Part shown: piece by piece, positions 1 to 9,331 of the stretch
Layout of the letters: each line of letters begins with the position of its first letter
Position numbering within the stretch: position 1 is the stretch's first letter
Origin: UBA2589 sp038120095
GTDB taxonomy: Bacteria; Gemmatimonadota; Gemmatimonadetes; Longimicrobiales; Gaopeijiaceae
DNA length: 64,000 nucleotides
Assembly (NCBI GenBank): GCA_038120095.1
Contig: JAYOKZ010000017.1
Span: 3,196-67,195, forward strand
Reading direction: 5' to 3'
Notes under the pieces: generated by a model
What the model was told of the DNA's origin: nothing
The model's input: only the letters and a program-made list of their open reading frames with translations
Database searches by the model: none
Translations under genes and position numbers: made by a program

Positions 1-1
1 G

Positions 2-199
2 TTCACGTGGGGGGCACTCTCCGCGTTCTCTGACTATGGATGGGCGGGCACTTGGGACGATTTCGATGTTTCGAACGGGCACGCGGCGGTGGGGGCCGGT
101 GTCTCGCTGCTCGACGGGCTCATCCGCATGGACCTGGCTCGCGGGATGGATCGGCCCGGGGGAACCCGTCTGGACGTGTATCTCGACGGTATCCTCTGA
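2..199 (+). CDS. C-terminal end of an outer-membrane beta-barrel protein (Omp85/surface-antigen type), truncated by the window edge
   Basis: The reading frame is open from base 2 to the TGA at 197-199 and gives the last 65 residues of a protein whose start lies outside the window. The visible part has alternating aromatic and hydrophobic residues (FTWGALSAFSDYGW) and then a segment of the type GVSLLDGLIRMDLARG followed by LDVYLDGIL. The last strand pattern, arginine-rich with an LDxYLDxIL ending, resembles the terminal strands of bacterial surface antigen (D15/Omp85) barrels. The next gene appears to start inside its stop codon, so the two are probably co-transcribed. Family assignment rests on this short tail only and could be another class of barrel. 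Confidence 0.55.
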   Translation, partial: FTWGALSAFSDYGWAGTWDDFDVSNGHAAVGAGVSLLDGLIRMDLARGMDRPGGTRLDVYLDGIL

Positions 200-717
200 T
201 CCTTGCGACCGTGGTCTGCGGGTTTGCGCCGGGCGGGTCGGGTGTGCTGGCCCAGGAGCTCCTCGTCGAGGCCCCGACAGACGCATCCCGCATCGAGATC
301 GGCGATACCGTTCGAGTCACCATGGAGCGTGGGCAACCTTTCGAAGCCGTATTCCGAGGTTGGGACGCAGACCTCATGATGCTTCGGGTCGACGGGGTGG
401 CCGAGGACTGGCCGATCTCGGTTTTCGACGTGGCGGTGCTGGCGGTTCGGACACGTCGGACCAGGCGGGAGGGTTTTCGGTATCGTGCCGTTCTCGGTGC
501 GGCCAACGGGCTTTTTGTGGGGGCGGGACTTGGTCTCATTCTCCACGCGGCCGGGATCGTCTCCGGGCCCGATGCTCCGCCGGAGCGAGTCGTCATTCGG
601 GCCCTTCAGGGTGCAGGGTTCGGAACGCGGGGGGGTGCACTGGTAGGAGGGGTCCTGGGCGGTCGATACCCGGGAACCGGCTGGATTTCACTGTCTTTGC
701 CGACAGGCACACGCTGA
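196..717 (+). CDS. uncharacterised small exported protein with a glycine-rich membrane-like C-terminal half
   Basis: The coding frame runs to the TGA at 715-717. The best start I can find is CTG at 196, overlapping the upstream TGA as CTGA, which gives about 173 residues beginning MILATVVCGFAPGG and a plausible signal peptide ending near VLAQ-E. A compact beta-type segment follows (IGDTVRVTMERG, FEAVFRGWDADLMMLRVDG), resembling the short 'property plus threshold' domains common in exported Gemmatimonadota proteins. Then come two glycine-zipper-like stretches (LGAANGLFVGAGLGLILHAA; GGALVGGVLGG) that could insert in a membrane. I do not recognise a named family. A CTG start is unusual, and GTG at 211 is a fallback. 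Confidence 0.5.
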   Translation: MILATVVCGFAPGGSGVLAQELLVEAPTDASRIEIGDTVRVTMERGQPFEAVFRGWDADLMMLRVDGVAEDWPISVFDVAVLAVRTRRTRREGFRYRAVLGAANGLFVGAGLGLILHAAGIVSGPDAPPERVVIRALQGAGFGTRGGALVGGVLGGRYPGTGWISLSLPTGTR

Positions 718-852
718 GCGCCGAGTGTGCATGGGGCGGCGGACCCGGTCCAGATCGTCCTTCACGCGGTTGCGATCGGGTGTCACACGCCCGAGTTGTC
801 GCCTTGCACCATTCGGAACTAAACGGCGTTCGCGTTCTGTAGAGCGTTTCTC

Positions 853-888
853 TTGACCTCCGAGAAAGCTCTGTTTACGCTGTTAACA
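853..888 (+). promoter_or_regulatory. candidate promoter/operator of the TetR-efflux operon
   Basis: A TTGACC hexamer at 853-858 precedes the regulator start by 30 bases. Two direct copies of TGTTWAC (872-878 and 881-887, one helical turn apart) end right at the ATG, and the second copy plus the next base forms the palindrome TGTTAACA. TetR regulators of efflux pumps usually bind short dyads next to their own promoter, so this is a likely autoregulatory operator. There is no Shine-Dalgarno sequence before the ATG, so the mRNA may be leaderless. No good -10 hexamer at standard spacing is visible. Confidence 0.35.
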
Positions 889-1532
889 TGACGGATCAAC
901 GAGAGCGCATTCTCGCACGCGCGTGCGACCTGTACCTTTCCGATGGCCTCGACGGCTTCTCGATGCGAAAACTCGCTCGGGAGGTCGGTGTGACGGCGCC
1001 TGCGATCTACAGGCACTACGACGGTCGGGAAGCGGTGCTTGCGGATGTGCTTCGCGAGGCTCACCGGACGTTTTCGAGCTACCTCTACGCGGCTCTCGGC
1101 GAACCGACCCAACTCGATCGGTTCGTGGGCGCAGGCGAGGGGTTCCTGAACTTCGTGATCGATCACCCGAGATGGTACGGCATTATGCGCACCGCTCCGG
1201 AGCATCTCGGCATGGACGCGCTTCCTGACGACATCGAGGCCATGCGATCCGCGATCCACCAATTCTGGGTGGATCGCGTGCGGGAGTGCATGGATGCGGG
1301 AATTCTCAAGCAGGGTGACCCGGAGGGCACGTCGATCACGATGTGGGCTCACGCGCATGGGATGGTGCAGCTGTTTCACGAGGGTGGGCTCCCGATGCAG
1401 GAGGATGAGTTCCGGGCGCTTTTCAAGGCCTCGGGTGCACGGTTGATGGCGGGTGTTGCGACAGATGATTTCGTACATAGCCTCGAGGGCGCAGCGCTCG
1501 ACGGGGCGGAGATGGGGTTGAAGACGGGATGA
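888..1532 (+). CDS. TetR/AcrR-family transcriptional repressor
   Basis: 214 residues. The N-terminal 50 or so residues form a TetR helix-turn-helix: RILARACDLYLSDGLDGFSM, then KLAREVGVTAPAIYRHYDGR, with the typical IYRHY recognition-helix ending. The remainder is a helical ligand-binding/dimerisation domain (residues ~75-190) with a histidine- and tryptophan-containing core (IDHPRWYGIM; MWAHAHGMVQLF) of the WHG type. The stop overlaps the start of the TolC gene by four bases (ATGA), so the regulator is translationally coupled to the tripartite pump it most likely represses. The inducer cannot be told from sequence. Confidence 0.9.
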   Translation: MTDQRERILARACDLYLSDGLDGFSMRKLAREVGVTAPAIYRHYDGREAVLADVLREAHRTFSSYLYAALGEPTQLDRFVGAGEGFLNFVIDHPRWYGIMRTAPEHLGMDALPDDIEAMRSAIHQFWVDRVRECMDAGILKQGDPEGTSITMWAHAHGMVQLFHEGGLPMQEDEFRALFKASGARLMAGVATDDFVHSLEGAALDGAEMGLKTG

Positions 1533-3149
1533 ACGCTTCATTGAGCAGCACATGGCGATGGGCCCTTGCAGCATCACTCGTTATCGGATGTTCCGGGGTG
1601 GGGACCCCGGCTGCCGGGCAGCAGTCGGAGGCCCTCGGGCTGTCGACGCTCGTCCGGTCGGCCCTTGACACCAACAACCGGCTGGTCGCAGCGCGGGAAG
1701 CGTACAACTTGGCCGAGGAGCAGGTCTCGGAAGCGTGGAGTGGCGTGATGCCCTCCGTGAACTTCAACGCGTCGTACCAGCGCAATCTCGCCGTTCCGGT
1801 GAACTTCCTCCCCGCCGCGATCTTCGATCCCACGGCGGGCCCGAACGATTACATCGGGGTCCAGTTCGGAGCGGACAATCAGTGGAATTCCACCATCTCG
1901 GTGGAGCAGGCATTGTTCCGACCCACGCTGCTCGTCGCTCTGGGTGCAGCTCAAGGCTTCGAGAACCTGCAGGATGAGTCCGTACGGGGGCAGGAGCAGG
2001 CGGTCGTCACGCAGGTACGGTCGGCCTACTACCAGCTCCTTCTCGCCCAGGAACAGGCACGTCTCACGGAGAATTCCGTCCGGCGGGTCCGGGCGTCGCT
2101 CGAGGAGACCCGGGCACTGAACCGCGGCGGGCTCGCGGACGATTACTCCGTACTCCGGCTGGAAGTGGAACTGGCCAACCTGGAGCCCAATCTGCGGCGA
2201 GCGAATAATGCCGTGGCCCAGGCTCGTCGGAGCCTCGCGGTCCTCGTGACCTATCCGGATCATGAGTCACTCGTCGTCGAGGGTTCACTGGCCGAAATGA
2301 ATCTCGAGGACCTCAGCGCGAATTCGTCGGAAAATCAGGCCATTCTCACGTTCAATGGGGCATCCTTGTCCTTATCGGAAGGTTCGGAGGATGCGTTGAC
2401 GAGAGGGCTGGCTCGCGCCGCGGAATTGCGGTCGGATCTCAGGCAGTTGGCGCTGACCGAGGATCTCCGCCGATCCGAAATGCGTGCCGAGCAGGTCACG
2501 TACCTCCCCGAGATCACCATGTTCGGGAATTACATCGTGAGTGCCCAGGACAATGGGTCTCCGAGCTTCTTCGGACGGGGCGATGGTCAGAGTGCGACCT
2601 CCCGTGCCCTGGGACTTCGTGTGAGTCTGCCGGTGTTTCAGGGTCTGGGGCGTGATGCGCGCATCGACCAGCGCCGGGCGACGCTCCGAGAGGCACAGGC
2701 AAATTCTCGGCAAGCTACTCAGCTGGCGCTCAGCCAGATCCGAACGATTTCGGAGANNNNNNNNNNCGCCCAGGGCCACCGGTGACCGGGCTGAAGACTT
2801 TTGGCCGAGGGCGTTCGAGGCGCACTTCGGGACCGCCGTGGCACCCGTGAAGGGTGACCGCACGACGCGGGCGCTCGACGCGCTCGACGAGGCTCGCGCG
2901 CTGGCCTCGGGTCAGGCTTTGGCCGTGCGGCAGGCGCAGCGGGGCTTCGAAATCGCGAGCGCTCAGTTTTCAGAGGGTCTTGGCAGTCAGCTCGAACTCA
3001 CCGACGCAGAGGTCGCCCTGCGCCAGAGCGAGTTCAACTACGCGCAGGCAGTCTTCGACTACCTGATCGCCTGCGCTCAGTTCGACGAGGCAACCGGCCA
3101 GGTACCCCTGGTCGATGTGCGTCGGGAAGAGCGGGGGCAGGACCAGTGA
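1529..3149 (+). CDS. TolC-family outer-membrane efflux protein, interrupted by an assembly gap
   Basis: Outer-membrane channel of the tripartite pump. It starts at the ATG overlapping the TetR stop and has a signal peptide ending around AAGQ. Up to the gap (about 409 residues) it shows the TolC coiled-coil repeats: LVAAREAYNLAEEQVSEAWS, QVRSAYYQLLLAQEQARL, then the second half with LRQLALTEDLRRSEMRAEQ and a predicted barrel strand region. The 10-N run at 2757-2766 breaks the sequence, and the reading frame resumes in another phase to finish with the canonical last helices (FEIASAQFSEGLGSQLELTD, YAQAVFDYLIACAQFDEATG). The phase change only means the gap length is not known. About 100 bases just after the gap do not look like TolC and may be misassembled. 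Treat it as one intact gene with a gap. Confidence 0.85.
2757..2766. other. assembly gap (10 N) inside the TolC gene
   Basis: Ten undetermined bases. The coding phase before (frame of 1529) and after (frame of the stop at 3147-3149) do not match across exactly ten bases, so the true gap length is not ten or the flanks are imperfect. Confidence 0.95.
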
Positions 3150-3181
3150 TCCATGTCAAAATCCACACGGTGGAAGATGTG

Positions 3182-4273
3182 ATGAAGCCTGATCGTATGA
3201 TGGGAATTTCGCTTACCTCGCTTTGGCCGGCGTTGGTCATTCTGGCATCCTGCGGGTCAGCCGGAGCGGGCGACGGGGGAGAGCCTGAGGTAGGGCAGGA
3301 ATTTGTCCGCGTAATCAATGTGGAGGTCGCAGAGATTCAGGCTGAAACCTTCGTCGAGGAGATTCGGCTGACGTCCGTCGCGATGGCCAATCAGGACGTG
3401 ATGATCGAGGCTGAGGAAAGCGGGAGGATCGTGGAGCTCCTCGCGGAGCGTGGCGATCGGGTCGAGCGAGGGGGTGCGATCGCGCGTCTCGACGACGCCA
3501 TTCTCCGGGCTCAGGTCGAGCAGGCGAGGGCTGCTGCTGACCTGGCCGCAGAAACGTGGGAGCGCCGCAAGAGGCTGTTCGAGGAAGACCGGGTGGGGTC
3601 GGAGATCGGCTACCTTGAGTCCAGAGCGATGGCCGAGCAGACAGCGGCGACTCTGACGGGCCTCGAGGAGCGGTTGGCACGGACGGTGGTGCGGGCCCCA
3701 TTCACGGGGATTCTGGACGAGCGGCATGTCGACGTCGGGGCGATGGTCGGCCCGGGAAAGACGCTCGGCCGCATGGTCGACCTGAATCCGATCAAGATCT
3801 TCGCCGGGGTCCCGGAGCGGTACGCGCCGGATGTGCACGTGGGTGCTTCCGCAGCGCTCCGTTTCGAGGCGCTGGGTGAACAGGTCTTTTCGACGGAGGT
3901 ACGGTACGTCGGCGCCACGATCAATCCTCGGAGTCGGACCTTTCCCATCGAGGTGGAGCTCTCGAATCCGGAGGGCTCGATCAAACCGGAGATGGTCGCG
4001 AACATGTCCTTGGCCCGTCAGGAAGTCGAGGAGGCCATCGTCGTTCCGCAGGATGCGCTGGTTCGTGTAGAGTCCGGGTATGTCGCGTTCGTGGTCGTCG
4101 AGCGGGACGGTCTGGAGGTTGCCGAAGTCCGTGACGTGGTTCTGGGGCCGACGCGTCGCAACCTCGTCGTGGTAGATCAGGGCCTCAGGGAGGGGGAATG
4201 GCTGATTGTGGTCGGGCAGAAGTCCGTGGCCGATGGGGACCGCGTGAATCTCGTCCCTCGCCAGGGAGACTGA
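3182..4273 (+). CDS. RND efflux periplasmic adaptor (membrane fusion protein), predicted lipoprotein
   Basis: Links the inner-membrane RND transporter to TolC. I choose ATG 3182, preceded by GGTGGAAG at a good distance, rather than the GTG at 3146 that overlaps the TolC stop; this gives 363 residues. The N-terminus is a lipoprotein signal with a lipobox LASC (Cys24). A biotinyl-lipoyl-like half motif follows (MIEAEESGRIVELLAERGDRV), then an alpha-hairpin (AQVEQARAAADLAAETWERR), the second lipoyl half (TVVRAPFTGILDERHVDVGA), a beta-barrel domain (~200-280) and a membrane-proximal domain ending VGQKSVADGDRVNLV. It lies one base before the RND start, in the order regulator - channel - adaptor - pump. 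Confidence 0.93.
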   Translation: MKPDRMMGISLTSLWPALVILASCGSAGAGDGGEPEVGQEFVRVINVEVAEIQAETFVEEIRLTSVAMANQDVMIEAEESGRIVELLAERGDRVERGGAIARLDDAILRAQVEQARAAADLAAETWERRKRLFEEDRVGSEIGYLESRAMAEQTAATLTGLEERLARTVVRAPFTGILDERHVDVGAMVGPGKTLGRMVDLNPIKIFAGVPERYAPDVHVGASAALRFEALGEQVFSTEVRYVGATINPRSRTFPIEVELSNPEGSIKPEMVANMSLARQEVEEAIVVPQDALVRVESGYVAFVVVERDGLEVAEVRDVVLGPTRRNLVVVDQGLREGEWLIVVGQKSVADGDRVNLVPRQGD

Positions 4274-4274
4274 T

Positions 4275-7200
4275 ATGAAATCGGCGCAAGAAGACCGGCA
4301 GTCCGAACGGCTCGGTGCCGTCGAGACGTTCAGGGAGTTCGCCGCAACGAGCTTCGCGGTTGAGCACCGGACCTCCGTGATCGTGCTGCTGGTCATCATT
4401 GGTCTGATGGGCACGCTCGCGTACCGGGCCACGCCGAAGGAGTCGTTCCCGGAATTAGCGGTCCCCATCATCGCCATCAACACGATCTACCCGGGTGTCT
4501 CGCCTGCTGACGTGGAGAGTCAGGTGACCCGGATCATCGAGGAGGACCTCTCGACGATCAGCGACATCAAGGAACTGACGTCGACCTCGATCGAGGGCTA
4601 TTCGAGCGTCGTTGCCGAGTTCGATACCTCCATCGATCTCAACGAGGCGCTCCAGAAGGTTCGCGAGAAGGTCGATCTGGCAAAGGCGGATCTTCCCTCC
4701 GATGCAGAAGAGCCAAGCATCATCGAGTTCAATTTCTCGGAGATCCCGGTTCTTCAGGTCAACCTGTCCGGTGATTACGGACTGGTACGTCTCAAGGAAA
4801 TCGCCGAGGAGCTTCAGGATCGACTGGAAACACTGCCGGCAGTGCTCCGTGCGGACCTTCGCGGGGGCCTGGAGCGCGAGGTGAAGGTCGACGTCGATCT
4901 GTCGAAGATGAACTACTACGGCGTGGCATTGCAGGACGTGATCGACGCGATCCGGAACGAGAACGTCAACATTCCGGGTGGATCGATCGATGTCGGCGAC
5001 ACGAAGTATCTCGTTCGGATCGACGGTGAACTGGACGACCCGACGCTCATCGAGGACCTCGTGGTCGCGGTGCAGGGGGAGCGTCCGGTGTACGTGCGCG
5101 ATGTGGCGACGGTGGATTTCGGCTTCGCTGAGCGTGAGAGCTTCGCCCGCATGGACGATCGGGCCGTGGTCACGCTCGATGTGATCAAGCGATCCGGGGA
5201 GAACATCATCGAGACGGCCGAGGCCATTCGGGCCGAGGTCGATGCGATGGCGGCACTTCTTCCTCCGACGACCGACATCAGGATCACGTCGGATCAGTCC
5301 GAACAGATCGAAGAGATGGTGTCGAGTCTGGAAAACAACATCATCTCGGGTCTGATCCTGATCGTTGGCGTCCTCTTCTTTTTCCTCGGCGCGAGCACGT
5401 CGATGTTCGTCGCGGTTTCGATCCCTTCATCCATGTTCCTCTCGTTCATGGTTCTGAAGGCGATGGGGACGTCGATGAACATGATCGTACTCTTCAGCCT
5501 GATCCTTGCCCTGGGCATGCTGGTGGACAACGCGATCGTGGTCGTCGAGAACATTTACCGATACATCGAGGAGGGGTGGGATCGTCAGACGGCGGCGAAA
5601 AAGGCCACGGGCGAGGTTGCCATCCCGATCATTGCTGCGACCGCGACGACGCTCGCAGCATTTGCCCCACTCCTTTTCTGGCCCGGAGAGGTCGGTGAGT
5701 TCATGGGCTACATGCCCCGGACACTCATCATCACGCTGACCAGTTCTCTCTTCGTCGCCCTCGTGATCGTGCCCACGCTCTGCGGCATGTTCATGCGTCT
5801 TGACGGTACCCGAGGTGCGCCACTGACTCCCGCGGCACGTTGGGCGGTCATCGTCGGGGTCCTGTTCATCCTTCTGGGAACTGCGAGTGCGAACCCCCTG
5901 ACGGCGGCGATGTTCGCGGGGACTGCGCTGGCCCTCTGGGCGTTGCATCGTCTCGTACTCCGCGACGCAGGACGAAGCTTTCAGGACGTCTTCCTTCCCG
6001 CGGTCATGGACCGTTACGAGGGTGCACTACGGTGGTCTCTGAACCACCGCGCCCGACTCATCGGTGGTACCGCCGTCGTCTTCGTCGCGACCTTTGTGAC
6101 CTACGTCGCCACGCCGCTTGGCGCGGGTCTCGAGTATTTCCCGGAGGACATGCCTCCGCCGATGCTGACCATCGACGTCGAAACTCCGGTGGGGACTCGG
6201 GCGTCGGTGACGGACGATCTGGTCCGGCGGATCGAGTCCGAACTCAAGGCCGTGTCGGGTCGTGGCGATTGGGAGTCGGTCGTCGCCGTCACGGGTGGTG
6301 GTGGTGGTGGTGGAAACCCCATGGGTGGCGGCCCATCGGGACCGGAGGGCGGTCGCCTCTCCATTTCACTGGTGGACTTTCAGGACCGTGAAGCCGACGC
6401 CTTCGCGACACTGTCGGAGATGCAGGCTTCCGTCGGCAGACAGATCGCCGGAGCGACCATCACGGTGGACAAGGTCTCGGAGGGGCCGCCGGCGGGCGCA
6501 CCGGTGAGCATCGAGCTGGTCGGAGAGGATCCGGACGAGCTCAAGCGGATCTCGGACGAAATCCTCGGCATCCTGGAGGGCTCTCCGGTATTCCTCAAGC
6601 TGGCCGGCCTCGACAGTGACATGGATGCGGCCCGACCCGAGCTGTCCATCGACGTAGATCGGGAGCGCGCGGCGCTCTACAACCTGAACACGCAGAGGGT
6701 CGGAATGGCTGTCCGCGGTGCCATCAACGGCATCGAGGCGGCCAAGTATCGGACCGGGAATGACGAGTACGACATCGTGGTGCGCCTTGCGCCGGAGTAC
6801 CGGGACGAACTCGAGGGACTCCGCGAACTGACGGTCATGGCGGAGGGTGTCCAGGTACCTCTGGTTGAGGTTGCGACGTGGAGGGTCGAGGATGGGGCGG
6901 GCACCATCCGGCGAAAGGACCAGACCCGAATGGCCACGATCGTCTCCAACGTCGCCTCGGGCTACGCCAACAACGACGTGCTGGCCGAGGTGCAGGCCAC
7001 CCTGGCGGACTACACCACAACGCTGCCTCCGGGTTACACGCTCCGCTATTCCGGCCAGTCTCAGGATCAGGATGAGGCAACGGCATTCCTGAGTGGTGCG
7101 TTCCTGACCGCCCTTATGCTGATCGGGTTCATTCTGATCAGTCAGTTCAACTCGGTGATCAAGCCCGTCATCATCCTGACGTCGGTCATCATGTCCACCG

Positions 7201-7823
7201 CCGGCGTCCTGATCGGACTGATGATCTTCCGGATGCCTTTCGGGATCATCAACACGGGTGTCGGCATCATTTCGCTCGCAGGCATCGTGGTGAACAATGC
7301 GATCATCCTGATCGACTACATCGACGTTCTGCGTGACCGGGACGGGATGAACCGCCGAGAGGCTCTGGTTCACGGCGGCAAGACGCGTCTTCGTCCGGTT
7401 GTCCTCACGGCGCTGACGACGGCGCTCGGGATGGTTCCGCTGGCGATCGGGCTGAACTTCGACTTCTTCGGATTGTACGGGTCTCTCGATCCGGAGCTGT
7501 ACTGGGGCGGTATGCAGGCGGCATGGTGGGGTCCCATGGCGGTGGCCATCATTGCCGGAATTCTGTTCGCAACATTCCTCACGCTGATCCTGGTGCCGGT
7601 CATGTACTCCCTGGTCGACGACGCCACAGGATTCTTCCAGAGGTACTTCACGCGTCAGGAGGGTTCTGATCACGCGCTCGACTCTGCATCTTCGGTCGAC
7701 GCACCTGTGCCGGGGCGCCCGGTTTCGGGCGAGCCGCTCCCGCCACAGACGGCGCCGGCAGGTGCTCGCCGGCAGGGGATTGGCGGGGGGGCGATGGTCG
7801 GGCCACAGCCCGAAGCTGGTTAG
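4275..7823 (+). CDS. RND-family inner-membrane efflux transporter (AcrB/MdtF-like)
   Basis: 1182 residues, somewhat longer than AcrB-type pumps (about 1030-1050). It shows the standard two-fold repeat: TM1 near residue 35 (TSVIVLLVIIGLMGTLAYRA), a periplasmic porter domain, TM2-6 with the signature GMLVDNAIVVVENIYR, a second TM block near 590, a second porter domain, and TM8-12 with GIVVNNAIILIDYI. The TM4 proton-relay pair is Asp-Asn rather than Asp-Asp, and the TM10 position occupied by lysine in AcrB is Asn. The extra length comes from a glycine-rich run near residues 674-692 in the second porter domain and a ~60-residue Pro/Gly-rich cytoplasmic tail. GGGAGA sits before the ATG. Substrate unknown; the TetR regulator suggests a drug or toxic-metabolite exporter. 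Confidence 0.95.
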   Translation: MKSAQEDRQSERLGAVETFREFAATSFAVEHRTSVIVLLVIIGLMGTLAYRATPKESFPELAVPIIAINTIYPGVSPADVESQVTRIIEEDLSTISDIKELTSTSIEGYSSVVAEFDTSIDLNEALQKVREKVDLAKADLPSDAEEPSIIEFNFSEIPVLQVNLSGDYGLVRLKEIAEELQDRLETLPAVLRADLRGGLEREVKVDVDLSKMNYYGVALQDVIDAIRNENVNIPGGSIDVGDTKYLVRIDGELDDPTLIEDLVVAVQGERPVYVRDVATVDFGFAERESFARMDDRAVVTLDVIKRSGENIIETAEAIRAEVDAMAALLPPTTDIRITSDQSEQIEEMVSSLENNIISGLILIVGVLFFFLGASTSMFVAVSIPSSMFLSFMVLKAMGTSMNMIVLFSLILALGMLVDNAIVVVENIYRYIEEGWDRQTAAKKATGEVAIPIIAATATTLAAFAPLLFWPGEVGEFMGYMPRTLIITLTSSLFVALVIVPTLCGMFMRLDGTRGAPLTPAARWAVIVGVLFILLGTASANPLTAAMFAGTALALWALHRLVLRDAGRSFQDVFLPAVMDRYEGALRWSLNHRARLIGGTAVVFVATFVTYVATPLGAGLEYFPEDMPPPMLTIDVETPVGTRASVTDDLVRRIESELKAVSGRGDWESVVAVTGGGGGGGNPMGGGPSGPEGGRLSISLVDFQDREADAFATLSEMQASVGRQIAGATITVDKVSEGPPAGAPVSIELVGEDPDELKRISDEILGILEGSPVFLKLAGLDSDMDAARPELSIDVDRERAALYNLNTQRVGMAVRGAINGIEAAKYRTGNDEYDIVVRLAPEYRDELEGLRELTVMAEGVQVPLVEVATWRVEDGAGTIRRKDQTRMATIVSNVASGYANNDVLAEVQATLADYTTTLPPGYTLRYSGQSQDQDEATAFLSGAFLTALMLIGFILISQFNSVIKPVIILTSVIMSTAGVLIGLMIFRMPFGIINTGVGIISLAGIVVNNAIILIDYIDVLRDRDGMNRREALVHGGKTRLRPVVLTALTTALGMVPLAIGLNFDFFGLYGSLDPELYWGGMQAAWWGPMAVAIIAGILFATFLTLILVPVMYSLVDDATGFFQRYFTRQEGSDHALDSASSVDAPVPGRPVSGEPLPPQTAPAGARRQGIGGGAMVGPQPEAG

Positions 7824-7906
7824 GGATCGGGGCCCGGCTCTTGCCGGATCCTCGGAGGCCCGCGGTTGGCCGGTGCGTCATCCGCCGCAGCTGAGCACTC
7901 CATCCG

Positions 7907-8383
7907 ATGAATCGCCCGACTCCCGCTGGTGCCCGACGGGCCGTCAACGAGGCAATTCAGAATCTCATGGCGAGCAGGCTGGGACGGGGCTTCGTTCCAC
8001 TCGGACTGCTCTTCGTATGGGGTGCGGGCGCCATGCCGTTCGGGGGGGCGATCTGGCTGCCGGCGGGGGCTCTGGCCGCTGCGGCATCGATGCTCGCCTA
8101 CGGCCTCGGGGTCGTCCAGCGGGCGATGGGGCAGGGCCGCCGGCCCTGGATGCGGTTGGCCTCGTTGGGCAGCGTGCTTCCATCGATCTTCGGACTCTAC
8201 GTAACCTGCTGGATCGGGCTGCGTGGATTCACGCTCGGTATGGACTTCCCGGCGGTCGCGTCCGCGAGTGCCGGCACCGTGCTCGGCTTGTGGTCGCTCG
8301 CAGCCTGGCTCAAGGTGATAGAGATTGAGCAGCTGGCCCGGATCATGACCGCGAACCTCGATGGGCATGGAGGAGTGGATTGA
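7907..8383 (+). CDS. small integral membrane protein of unknown function
   Basis: 158 residues with about four hydrophobic segments (GFVPLGLLFVWGAGAMPFG; GALAAAASMLAYGLGVV; VLPSIFGLYVTCWIGLRGF; ASAGTVLGLWSLAAWLKVIE). A short polar tail ends DGHGGVD. No motif that I can tie to a named family. It lies 83 bases after the RND gene and its stop overlaps the next start as TTGA, so it is at least coupled to the hydrolase. The start could also be the ATG at 7968; the upstream ribosome-binding site is weak for both. Confidence 0.65.
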   Translation: MNRPTPAGARRAVNEAIQNLMASRLGRGFVPLGLLFVWGAGAMPFGGAIWLPAGALAAAASMLAYGLGVVQRAMGQGRRPWMRLASLGSVLPSIFGLYVTCWIGLRGFTLGMDFPAVASASAGTVLGLWSLAAWLKVIEIEQLARIMTANLDGHGGVD

Positions 8384-9315
8384 GGAAGAGAATCCCGCGG
8401 TTCGTCCTCTTCGCGCTGATGATTTCGGGGCCGGCCGGTCCGGCTCATCTGGCGGGGCAACGGATTCGTGAGGGGGTGGTCAACCTCGAAGATGCGCGTC
8501 TCTTCTACGAAGTCATCGGAGAGGGTGCGCCCATCATCGTAGTTCATGGTGGGCCGGGGCTGGACCACGCCTATCTGCAGCCGGGTCTCGATGCTCTCGC
8601 GAACCAGCACATGCTCGTCTATTACGATCAGCGTGGGACCGGGCGCTCCGGCACCACCATCGATTCCACGACCATCAATATCGATCGGTTCGTCGAGGAC
8701 GTAGCGGCGGTCCGGCAGGCCCTCGGACTCGAGCGGGTCAGCGTCCTCGGCCACTCGTTTGGAAGCCTCATCGCGATCCAGTACGCACTGCGTCATCCCG
8801 AGACGCTGCGGGCGCTGATCCTCATGAATCCCGTCGAGCCTGGATCGAGACATCGGGCCCGGACCACGGAGCGCCAGCGCGCGGGACAGTCGCAGGAAGA
8901 TCGAGAGGCCATTCAAACTCTGACTCAGAGTGAGAGTTTCATGTCGCGCGACGCCGCAACGCTGGGCGAGGTCTACCGGCTCTCGTTTCGCTCCGTGTTC
9001 AAGGATGGTGATCGTGCGTCTGAGCTGGATCTGGATCTGCAGGCCTCCACGGCCCGGAACGGGCAGGATGTCGCCGCCTTGCTTGGTGGAAGCCTGGGTG
9101 AGGTAGACTGGTGGGAAGACCTTCCCGGAATCCGGTCGCCGGTGCTTGTGCTCCACGGCCGCTTCGATGCGCCCCCGATCGAGATGTCCCGGGAGTTGGC
9201 GGCGGCCTTTCCCGGTGGGATGCTCGAGATCCTCGATGCGGGACATTTCCCGTACGTGGAGGACCGGACGGGCCTGCTGTCTGCTGTTTCAGGTTTTTTC
9301 GCCGGTATCCGCTGA
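8380..9315 (+). CDS. exported alpha/beta-hydrolase, proline-iminopeptidase-like
   Basis: 311 residues from a TTG start that overlaps the previous TGA, with AGGAG four bases upstream. The first ~25 residues are a signal peptide (RFVLFALMISGPAGPAHLAG). The body is a classic alpha/beta-hydrolase: oxyanion-loop HGGPGLDH, nucleophile elbow GHSFGS, acid in LVLHGRFD and base in DAGHFPYVED. The HGGPG motif is typical of prolyl aminopeptidases (S33) and related tetrapeptide hydrolases, so a periplasmic peptidase or esterase role is likely. The exact substrate cannot be told. Confidence 0.85.
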   Translation: MRKRIPRFVLFALMISGPAGPAHLAGQRIREGVVNLEDARLFYEVIGEGAPIIVVHGGPGLDHAYLQPGLDALANQHMLVYYDQRGTGRSGTTIDSTTINIDRFVEDVAAVRQALGLERVSVLGHSFGSLIAIQYALRHPETLRALILMNPVEPGSRHRARTTERQRAGQSQEDREAIQTLTQSESFMSRDAATLGEVYRLSFRSVFKDGDRASELDLDLQASTARNGQDVAALLGGSLGEVDWWEDLPGIRSPVLVLHGRFDAPPIEMSRELAAAFPGGMLEILDAGHFPYVEDRTGLLSAVSGFFAGIR

Positions 9316-9331
9316 CGGAAGGGAGATCCTC

